In this document: in pieces, positions 56,696 through 64,000 of the stretch | How the letters are laid out: every line of letters begins with the position of its first letter | Numbering within the stretch: the stretch's first letter is position 1 | Assembly: GCA_030549175.1 (NCBI GenBank) | Contig: JAUKUA010000001.1 | Coordinates: forward strand, 7,502,001-7,566,000 | Direction of reading: 5' to 3' | DNA length: 64,000 nucleotides | Origin: Lasiosphaeris hirsuta | Taxonomy: Eukaryota; Ascomycota; Sordariomycetes; Sordariales; Lasiosphaeriaceae | Made by a program: the position numbers and the translations under genes | The notes under the pieces: model-generated | What the model saw: the letters and a program-made list of their open reading frames with translations, nothing else | Told to the model about the DNA's origin: nothing | Databases searched by the model: none

Positions 56696-58107
56696 TGTGG
56701 TATCCCCGTGTGGGTGCCTTGGTTGTTATGTACTTTAGGTGGCTTAGTTGATGCTGGATGCTGGGTGAGATAAGGTTCGCGTTAGTGCGTGGTTCTGTTC
56801 TGGGTCCAGTTGAGACTCGAGATCTGTGTGGTTTATAGGAATAAAAGGTTTTACCTAGGAACTAATTCGCCTTTATATATATCGGGTATATCTTGCCATC
56901 TCGAGAGTAGAACACTATATTGATTCACCATATCGATTCACCATATCGATTCACTGTAGCCCCACCATAAGCCGTACGCTGGCATCTGTGAATTCTGCCC
57001 ATCCAATATTCCGAGGGGCGCTGCCGAGTGGCCAGAGGGGGCAGGTGGGAGAGGTGAATGTTCCAATGGCGGAGCTGAACTCTTCGTCTCGGCCCTGTCT
57101 ACCTCTCCCGGCTCCAAAGGACGCCCTGTGCCCACCTTTGTGAGAGATGGCTTTTTTCCTTCACAGTCACAAGCTCCTGCCTTTTCAAGCGATCCAGATC
57201 TGCATACCATCACCTAATATCTCAACACCGAATCGACTGTGACATAGCTTCTCAATCCATCCTCAGCTCGCGGCATAACTTGCAGTGTAGATTATCTCTC
57301 CCTCCGCTAAAACGCCCATCCCCTATCGGCACTGCATGATTGTGAAAGAATTTACGGCACAGAAATTCCGATCTTGCTTCGGAAGGGCTCTATTCTTACC
57401 TCCAATTCTTCTGTCCCTTCAATTCAATCTTGGTTACCAGACTTCCCCCTTTTTCGCCTTCGTTTCGACCAGGCCAGCACCCTCCCTACCAGGGCAATGT
57501 GGCGGACCTCAACTCCTTCACCAGGGACGAAATCGCCGTGAATGAGGCGGTGGGTATCAAAACCGGCGCTCAAACTGGTCTCTACCACCCACTATTGGGG
57601 TGCAGGCGATATCAATGAAGACAATAGGCTTTTGTTGGTACCATTGACGCCGTTCCATCGGAGCTGGAGCTCACAATCGAGCAGATCAACGATGCGCTCA
57701 AAAGTATGCCCAAAAGTATGTCACCTGTGAGGGCGGGCACACATGCCACATGCCACACACCGTCACGAAAGCTCCCTCTACCTCGAAGATAACCATTCAC
57801 TGGCAGTATGGGTTGCCAAACCATTCACTGGAAGAACAAGTGGTCCGAGCTGCCCAGGACTCCTACAAAGGCCCGGAATCCGGAAACCACTTGTTCTTCA
57901 TCTTCCTCTCTTTCCTTAGCTTGTTTTCACACAATCAAGGATAGGTAATTATAGCCTCATCTCTCTTCATCCTGACCTGCCGTGACATCACCCCCATTTT
58001 GGACAGTCTCACGAGACAGCATTTACTTCCGGGATATCACGTCGTCGAAGGGAAAGTAATTTAGGCTGTAATTTAGGCTGCTAAAATATGCTGGTAAAAA
58101 CAACCCA
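56696..58107. other. Gene-poor stretch with scattered coding-like fragments
   Basis: 1.4 kb. Contains the 13-bp triplicate and short protein-like patches, such as GTIDAVPSELELTIEQINDA read on the plus strand from about 57640, that cannot be joined into a gene. Likely relic DNA. Confidence 0.4.
56917..56955. repeat. 13-bp tandem repeat, three units
   Basis: ATATTGATTCACC, ATATCGATTCACC and ATATCGATTCACT follow head to tail at 56917, 56930 and 56943. The copies differ only by single C/T changes. Confidence 0.92.
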
Positions 58108-58428
58108 ACGACCGAATCTTCTTCCCGCTTCCGATACCGTGGTTCCTTGCGGCCAAGTGCGTCATCATCGCCGACGAGTGGCGGCGTAAGGCCGAGTCGA
58201 GCTAGTACCTAGAGCGACCGTGGTTTTGGCGCATCATCAGAGTTCCGCAAGACTCGTGATCGGTCGTGGAGATGGAGGCTATGGACAACGACTCGGACCT
58301 CCGCATCATGCCCACCAAGTCGTAGGACCTTGTCGCCCTCAAGAAGCTGCACCCCTGGCTTGATCATCCAGTCCACCATTGGCAGCGCTTCCATGCGGCA
58401 CGGATTAATGCCAAAGCTGAGCAATGAT
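58108..58428 (+). pseudogene. Coding relic with three nonsense codons
   Basis: One plus-strand frame of about 107 codons is strikingly protein-like: FFPLPIPWFLAAKCVIIADE, then YLERPWFWRIIRVPQDS, then VEMEAMDNDSDLRIMP and DLVALKKLHPWLDHPVHHW. It is broken by TAG near 58203, TGA near 58256 and TAG near 58324, then ends at TGA near 58426. Each internal stop could come from CAG or CGA by one C-to-T change. No indel is needed. I cannot name the family. It is probably the remains of a gene or transposon inactivated by RIP-like mutation. Confidence 0.5.
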
Positions 58429-59060
58429 CATGGAGGGTCCGGGGTAAAGCATCAGGGCCTGAGAAGCGAGTGATAGTTTCGAATGCTGGTCTTGACACCG
58501 GCAGGCACCAGGCTGACGGTTGTGTGTAGGGGGGGGCTCATGGAAGGTTGAAAAAGGACAGAATGTTACAGAATCCAGGTATGATGCCTGGGTAAAACAA
58601 AAATGGTTACATCACTTCAAATATATTTCATATATGGCAGCGGATTCCAGTCATGCGTTGCTGTTGGCCCTAAAGATGAAAACGAGTGAAGCCAGATTAC
58701 CACAGTACCGTTTGCGCCTTTTCAGCAACCTCAGGTTGGCAGGAGAAGTTCCCAACATATAAATTCCCCTCATCAGCGGTCTTTTCTTGCACATTCAGTG
58801 CTCGTTGCCATGAAACATTTCACATCCACACACACTGAATACCGCAGTGCAACTGGCAGCACCCCAAAACCATCAACAGCCAGCCAGCGTCACCAACTCA
58901 TGAGCCCTAATTCATTTTACATGCGAAAAAACTACTGGCAACTATCTCCCGATCATGCCACCACTAAGAGACGATGTCCGCAGCTTAGGTGGCCCCCCGA
59001 AGCACGGTATGTAAACAAGTCTTCAAGCTTAGGCTGGAACGGCCCCGGAACAATAAACTA
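58429..59060. other. Gene-poor stretch with a TATA-like element
   Basis: 632 bp. ATATAAATTCCCC at 58757-58769 resembles a core promoter and lies about 50 bp before ATG 58810, which opens an 84-codon frame of no recognisable family running to 59061, directly before the Ser/Lys-rich region. Whether these belong together is unknown. Confidence 0.35.
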
Positions 59061-59753
59061 AAAGATCCTTCAAGACTCAGGCTCCAGGAGCACAAGGTCA
59101 AGCAAAACAATCCATTTCTTGAAAAAAATCTCTTCAGTTTTCTCCAGGAGCTCCAGAAGCGACAAGGGTCCCGACAGTCCCTCTGAAGAAGAACTGGTGC
59201 CTAAAACCCCAAAGGAATCCAGTCGCGATGCGCCAAACAAAAGCTCCAGCAACAAAAAGCCAAGCAAAAGCTCAAGAAGCGATAAGTCAAGAACGGGCTC
59301 TAGGAATAAGAGGTCGAGCTAGACACCTCACTCTAGCGACGGGGTAATTGAATCACTCTTCGAGAGCCCTAGAAGCGATCGGAGGCCCAGTAATACCTTT
59401 GAAGAGAAAGACTGGGGCCAGGCGAGAGTCCCCGTGACGTAGCAGGCGAAATATTATTTCCAGCCTCCTTCCAGAGCTACGGTCGCGATAGGCCAAGCAA
59501 GAGCTCCAGGCACAAAAAGTCAAGCAAGGACTCCCGTTACACAACAGGCGATAGATTTCCCCTAGCTTTCTTCACGAGCCCCAGTCGCGATAAGCCAAGC
59601 AAGAGTTCCAGCAACGCAAAGGCAAGCAAGAGCTCTAAAAGTGACGAGCCAAGCAAGACCTCCCGTAGCACAAAGCCAAGCTCGAGTTCCGGCGAGAATC
59701 CACCAAGGAGGACAGGCAAGGGTTCCAAGGGGGGTCCGCCAAAGAGCAACTAG
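59061..59753 (+). pseudogene. Ser/Lys-rich repeat protein gene, broken
   Basis: Frame 1 (59061-59322) encodes Ser/Arg/Lys-rich repeats (SRSSRSDKGPDSPSEEEL, ESSRDAPNKSSSN, KKPSKSSRSDK) and stops at TAG 59320-59322. It then continues in the same frame (SPRSDRRPSNTFEEKD) to about 59415. A second frame, one nucleotide off, carries on from about 59400 to TAG 59751-59753: GESPRDVAGE, GRDRPSKSSRHKKSSKDSR, SRDKPSKSSSNAKASKSS, ending in a Gly/Pro/Lys tail. The units line up as internal repeats (RSDKGPDSPSEEE with RSDRRPSNTFEEK; ESSRDAP with ESPRDVA). So this is one repeat-rich reading frame with one stop and one frameshift, or a gene with unrecognised introns. Family unknown. Confidence 0.5.
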
Positions 59754-60518
59754 CCGTTCTCATGGGAGTCGAAGTTCTTAGATACGCGCCGCGGCAACTG
59801 GTAAGCCTCAGCAAAAGACTTGGTGATGGGGACCGGATTAGGACACAGCTCGACCAACATTTCGGGCAACTACCAATGGCAGGGGTTCTGGTGGAATGAA
59901 AGGTGTCATTATCATAACGAAGAGTGCTGGTTCAGCTAGGGGTAGGGATCTGAGGTGCATTACCTCAACTCACCATCAACCTAATAATAGCGAATGAGAT
60001 TTTTTCTTATCTGTAATTACCTATATAATAACTACCTTGATCTCCGTCGACCCTGTCATCAAAAGGCGATGCCAGCTCTGGCAGCAAGAAGGCCGGCTCC
60101 TCTTCGGAGCACAGTGCATAGTGTACACGATGAAGCACTTGGATACGTGGGTAGCGAATGAAATTCCTCTTTGATTCTGAGGGCCCCTCGGTTCCAAGCG
60201 GTCTTGGAGTAAAATCGAAATTTGGGCCCTCCCTTTCCGTGACCTGTTGGTGGTTGCCTTGGTGCTTGCGAGGCATTCCAGACGACACCCAGCGTTGCGG
60301 TTGGCCGTACGACGGAAGGACAGCGGAAGGGCACTGGCAACGAAGAACAAAAGTTCCCCACCTTCAAGTGTTCCCCCAACTTTTCACGCCAACCCCAACT
60401 CCAGCTCTTCGTTCCCCCAACATTGATTGTTCAATGCCCTTTCAAGGGTGATCGGGCCTCTTCAGACACTTCCAGCAATCGATTGCAACAGGGTTGACAA
60501 CTTCGCGGCCGTTCCCTT
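59754..60518. other. Gene-poor stretch before the multi-lesion pseudogene
   Basis: 765 bp. Overlapping ORFs on both strands at 60020-60450 have no family features. It probably includes the ancestral promoter of the pseudogene that follows. Confidence 0.4.
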
Positions 60519-62158
60519 TTTCGTTCACTATTTATGGCACCGCCTCACACAGCATGTCACACAGCATGTCGTCGAGCAGTTCCGCCTCGACGTGGAGATC
60601 CGCTACCACGGAGCAGAGTCCAGGGAGCCCGGATGAAGATGACCCTGTCCTTCCGTCTCCGAGCCAGGTTGGACGGACCTTTGCCAAGAGCAAATACTTG
60701 TGGCAAGGACTGGTTGCAAGAGCTGGCAACATGGCGATGCAGTGCGATACTGTGAGGCTCTCGGATCTGGGCCATCGACTGCCTGTGATGCCAAACAATC
60801 TGCAGGGCATCTGTGAGTTCGCTGGACAGGCAATGTGGCGGATGGAACCCGCAAGCTGTACCGGTTCATTGCAGGCGAGAACCGAGCAAATCCGCAGGTG
60901 GACGCTGACACGACCCCGGCGAACGCTCTGCACCATATCGAACCGGAGCTGTTTCCACTTTTCGGACACCAAGTCGAACGGCGTCAGTCTTCTGTTCTTC
61001 GGATGGGCGTACATCCTCTGCATGAAGCTACTCGAAAATCAGCGCCTCCATATGCGGTACAAAACCGGGCTCAAAGGCCCGCGAGTCCGAGAGTGTTTCT
61101 CAATTGAATGATCGGTGCATCACAGTCGATATTGGCATCACGTCAGAGGCCGAGGTCCCAGTGGTGGAGCGTGATCCTAGCGCCGGGTCAGGGATAGCGA
61201 CCGGCAACCGCCCAACAATCGGTGTGGGCAGTCTCGTATACTGGCAACATCAAGTTCAGGGTCTCAGCAAAAGTCGAGCCTGCTGTCAGGAGCACACCGC
61301 GCCTCGACCCGCTGTCTAGCACCGAAGCAGCCAGCTTCCTCTCCAGGTTTGCTTCCATGTACAACCTACAAGGCCAAGCCCCGCTAGCACTCGCCATGGT
61401 GCTCACGCTCCCGCTCCACGGCGAGATAAACTCGACAGTGCGGCTTCCAGCACCATTGCTATTTAAAGACGGCAGATCATCCCCCAAGAGTACGACCCTA
61501 AGAGTACGACAACCTTTCCCGCTACATGACCCTTGGCTCGAAGCCTGCCTTCCTGTCGTCTGCTCTTTGGAGTATCTTCTGGGAACCCGGGGTTGATAGC
61601 AACCTGGTCAGTCCCTGGTGTGATCCGATAGTCAAGGTCATCATGTCTTTGATCGACCGAGACGATCTGGAGGTGCTGGATCATCTCATGGCGCTTCGCC
61701 GGCCGAACCTAGCGCCGTTGTGGTACGGGGTTGTCGCTTGCAGACAGATGAAAATCATCAAGGCTATCGTTCCCTTCCTCGAGAGGCTACAGACTCCGAT
61801 GCCTTGGAGGCCGATACCAGAAGTGGCCGCCTGGACGACATCACCGCAATATTTCATGGATCTCGGTGGATCCTGTCCATACATCAATCAAGAGACTGGC
61901 GAGGTTTCTCGGCTGGATGTGTGGCGCCTCCGTCACGAATGCTGGGATGCAGAACCAGAGGGTATATTTCAGGGCCTGCGTGAGTTTATAGCGACGCTCA
62001 TGCTAGGCGGCGATAATTGGGACCTGAGGGCACATGCGGTTAGAAAGAGCGGGCGCGCAAGTTGGTCTGTAATCCATGTTGAATGCTGTGCCATTTGCGC
62101 CAAAGCCTGCAAGTGGCTTGGAAGAAAGAGGACTCAGTCGCAAACCGGACAGGCATGA
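60519..62158 (+). pseudogene. Pseudogene of an uncharacterised fungal protein family
   Basis: Protein-like segments follow in a consistent order but in alternating frames. Frame A (to about 60900): YLWQGLVARAGNMAMQCD, GQAMWRMEPASCTGSL. Frame B (about 60900-60972): DADTTPANALHHIEPELFPL. Frame A again: NGVSLLFFGWAYILCMKLLE. Frame B from about 61160, with TAG at 61195-61197 after QWWSVILAPGQG: WAVSYTGNIKF, LSSTEAASFLSRFASMYNLQ. Frame A from about 61503 to the stop at 62158: YDNLSRYMTLGSKPAFLSSA, SIFWEPGVDSNLVSPWCDP, LRRPNLAPLWYG, PEVAAWTTSPQYF. These blocks resemble large lineage-specific hypothetical proteins of Sordariomycetes that I recall, of unknown function. The 73-nt out-of-frame segment and the nonsense codon cannot be explained by introns alone. 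No functional call is possible. Confidence 0.65.
61486..61513. repeat. 11-bp direct repeat at 14-bp spacing inside the pseudogene
   Basis: AAGAGTACGAC occurs at 61486 and again at 61500. The second copy begins the frame that continues to 62158, so the repeat sits at the frame switch. Confidence 0.85.
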
Positions 62159-62519
62159 TAAAATTAATGGCGTCAGTTGCATCGTGCCTTCCAACTGCGT
62201 GCGTCGTAGCAACGGGGGAGGGGGGGGGGGGCTGTGAATATGGAAAGCGCCTCTTCCAAATCAGGTACCCCCTCTTGCCCTCGCCGCGCCATCCCCCCCT
62301 TTTGCCTTTCATTTTCTCCAAAACCGCAACTCGTCAAGGAAGATCAACTAGTGCCGTATCACACACCGCATCCACGTTCTGGCCCAACTAAGGGGAGCCC
62401 GATACCTCACTCAATATATTCCCTCAAGGTCGGTCTACTCTCAATTGACGTTTCCCACCTTGTTAGTCAGCTATTTGATCTCAAACCCGCCCAACCATCC
62501 AGCCCTTCACCACAACTTC
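62159..62519. other. Intergenic between pseudogene and VAO-like gene
   Basis: 361 bp between a plus-strand pseudogene end and a minus-strand gene end; G run at 62216-62230. No feature supported. Confidence 0.5.
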
Positions 62520-64000
62520 TCACTGGGAGTCCTTTTCCTGGGTTTCCCTCAGATGACGGAACCTGTTGGGCCAGACTCCCTGTTTCCCCGGCGACAGAAT
62601 ACCGTTGGGGTCGAGTACATCCTATTCAAACAAGATTAGTCTCCTGTCTTGTTTCAGCCTGTGGCAATATGGTCAAACCTTGATCTTCTCGACGAATCGG
62701 TTATACGCATGTCCGTTAAAGTCGTTCAGGTTTGCAATCAGATCTGCAGCTGTCAGCATAACCCCAATCAGAGGGACCAGACGACTTACCCATGTGGTTG
62801 ACATGCGCACGGTACATGCCATAGCCCCGGGCCTTAGCCTCCTCATAGAGACCATAGTATAGGTTCTCCATGTTCTTCTTCTGCTGCGGGTCGGTCTGGT
62901 CCCATGTAAACATGTTCATGAGCACCACGTGGCGTTCGAACATGAAGAAATCCGCCATCAGCTCGACGCCGTTCGCCTCGCAGATGGGCTTGCTGGCTTT
63001 CATCCACTCGAGCAGCAGCTTGCCGGAGGACGGGATGACGGGTGCATAGTCGCCGTGCGCCGCTTTTCCCACCTTGTCCTTGGGGATGGGCCAGTTGATG
63101 AGCGGCAGGCTCCAGAGCTCGGGCTTGCCGACAAACATGCTCCCGTGCTCGGGCGGCACCTTGGCGGCGTCGACGCCGGCATCGTTGTCGTACAGCGCGC
63201 CCGTGAGCTCGCCCGTGGGCGCCTTCTCGGCCATGACGGCCTTGACCTCGTCAAACTGCGCCTGGACGATGCGCCGCGGCCCGTACAGCCCGAAGCGGGC
63301 GTACCAGTGGCCGAAGCCCGTCTCGAGCCGCAGCTCCTCCAGCCGCCAGTCGGGCACAGGGCCCTCGCCCTTCCAGTAGTCCTCGCGCCGGCCCGAGATG
63401 CACAGCGTCTCGATGAGACTGGTGAACCACACGAGGCTGTTGATGGTGTTGTTGCGGCGCATCTCGCCAAAGGCGTCGACCATGACGGCCAGGTCGTCAA
63501 ACTGCGGCATGCTGAAGGCGCATGACATGAAGGCCTGCGGCTGCGGCGTCAGCCAGATGCTGAGCTTGGTCACCACGCCCAGGTTGCTCTGCACGAATAG
63601 ACCCTCGACTGACGGCCCAAAGGTGAACTTGGAAATGAAGGCCGACGGCGAGTTGGTGATGCCAAACTGGCCCGTGCGGATCACGTCGCCGTCGGCGAGC
63701 ATGACTTCTAGGCCGGCCATGGCCTGGTGGTGGGCGTAGTTGGCCCCGAAGCCCATGCCCCGGTCGAGCGTGTTGCCCATCACGCTGCCCCAGCCGAGCG
63801 AGGCCGTGCTGGGCCACACCTTCTTCTTGTGCTCGACGCAGTAGTTGTACAGGTCGATAAACGTCACGCCGGGCTCGACCACGGCGTAGTGGTACTCGTC
63901 GCTGACCTCGATGACTTTGTTCATCAGGTGCAGATCCAGCGCCACGGACCCGTTGACGCGCGGCGCCGGACCGCCGTAGCCGAGGTTCTTGCCCCGCGAG
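62520..64000 (-). CDS. Vanillyl-alcohol-oxidase-like FAD-linked oxidase (5' end beyond window)
   Basis: Partial: complement(join(62520..62621,62679..62743,62790..>64000)), 458 complete codons plus stop visible; introns 57 and 46 nt. The PCMH-type FAD-binding domain begins at the edge with SRGKNLGYGGPAPRV and continues through YAVVEPGVTFIDLYNY and GWGSVMGNTLDRGMG. The cap domain follows (about LVWFTSLIETLCISG onward). The C-terminus YGMYRAHVNHM joins DLIANLNDFNGHAYN, then DVLDPNGILSPGKQGVWP, the VAO/4-cresol dehydrogenase ending. Tyr-Arg in MYRAH corresponds to the phenolate-binding pair of VAO. The family oxidises para-substituted phenols such as vanillyl alcohol, eugenol or 4-alkylphenols. 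Substrate here is inferred. The first part of the FAD domain, including the N-terminus, is missing. Confidence 0.93.

Noticed and set aside
56938..57213. 91-codon minus-strand ORF (RPLEPGEVDRAETKSSAPPL and following)
   Set aside because: Composition is mildly protein-like, but there is no recognisable family, and it sits in decayed DNA over the 13-bp repeat. Kept only as a possible relic.
57336..57950. Candidate gene from short ORFs at 57336-57618 and fragments to 57950
   Set aside because: Protein-like patches change frame repeatedly and no motif or splice model joins them; treated as relic.
60059..60379. 106-codon minus-strand ORF
   Set aside because: Overlapped by two other minus frames and one plus frame of similar length, none with family features.

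Overview
This window is nuclear DNA of a filamentous ascomycete. The genes are GC-rich and carry short introns (about 46-91 nt) with GT...AG borders and CTAAC/CTGAC-like branch points. Gene content (BimC kinesin, pescadillo, Rrn9, MIC60, Tim10, Rab4 and Rab5, cytosolic GH2 beta-mannosidase, xylitol dehydrogenase) fits Pezizomycotina, most likely a Sordariomycete in or near the Sordariales. The placement is inference from protein style and intron form, not a database search. Splice models were built by hand from reading frame, splice consensus and family continuity.

Layout. 0-5 kb: the N-terminal part of an unknown protein running off the left edge, a Fax-type GST-like protein and a PHAF1/UPF0183 protein, all on the minus strand. 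5.5-9.2 kb: a kinesin-5 spindle motor. 9.6 kb: intron-containing tRNA-Leu(AAG). 10.3-17.3 kb: a HAD-family dehalogenase, the Pol I factor Rrn9 carrying two duplicated C2H2 fingers, the ribosome-biogenesis factor pescadillo/NOP7 and the GPI-transamidase subunit PIG-U/GAB1. 18.1 kb: tRNA-Phe. 18.6-27 kb: mitochondrial lysyl-tRNA synthetase, TIM10, an STB6/STB2-like protein and the GID E3 subunit RMD5. 27.8 kb: tRNA-Gly. 28.4-35.2 kb: SAC1 phosphoinositide phosphatase divergent from a Rab5 GTPase, then MIC60. 35.9-39.3 kb: two paralogous Mur-ligase-type folate enzymes arranged tail to tail. 41-46 kb: xylitol dehydrogenase convergent with beta-mannosidase. 47.5-55.3 kb: a Rab4-type GTPase with a changed switch II residue, an HSD10-like dehydrogenase, an RS-rich protein of unknown function and a D-2-hydroxyacid dehydrogenase.

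From about 55.6 to 62.5 kb the character changes. Conserved genes disappear, parts are AT-rich, and the DNA holds a Cys-rich mini-protein ORF, short tandem repeats, a Ser/Lys-rich repeat reading frame broken by a stop and a frameshift, a coding relic whose three stops could each come from one C-to-T change, and a multi-lesion pseudogene of an uncharacterised fungal family. This looks like a decaying accessory block, possibly shaped by repeat-induced point mutation (RIP). A partial vanillyl-alcohol-oxidase-like gene follows and runs off the right edge.

Most of the window is housekeeping and there is no gene cluster with one pathway. Small functional pairings are visible: SAC1 with Rab5 (phosphoinositides and early endosomes, shared promoter region), Rrn9 with pescadillo (rRNA synthesis and ribosome assembly, neighbours) and the two folate ligases. 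I found no CRISPR, prophage, rRNA gene or intact transposon.
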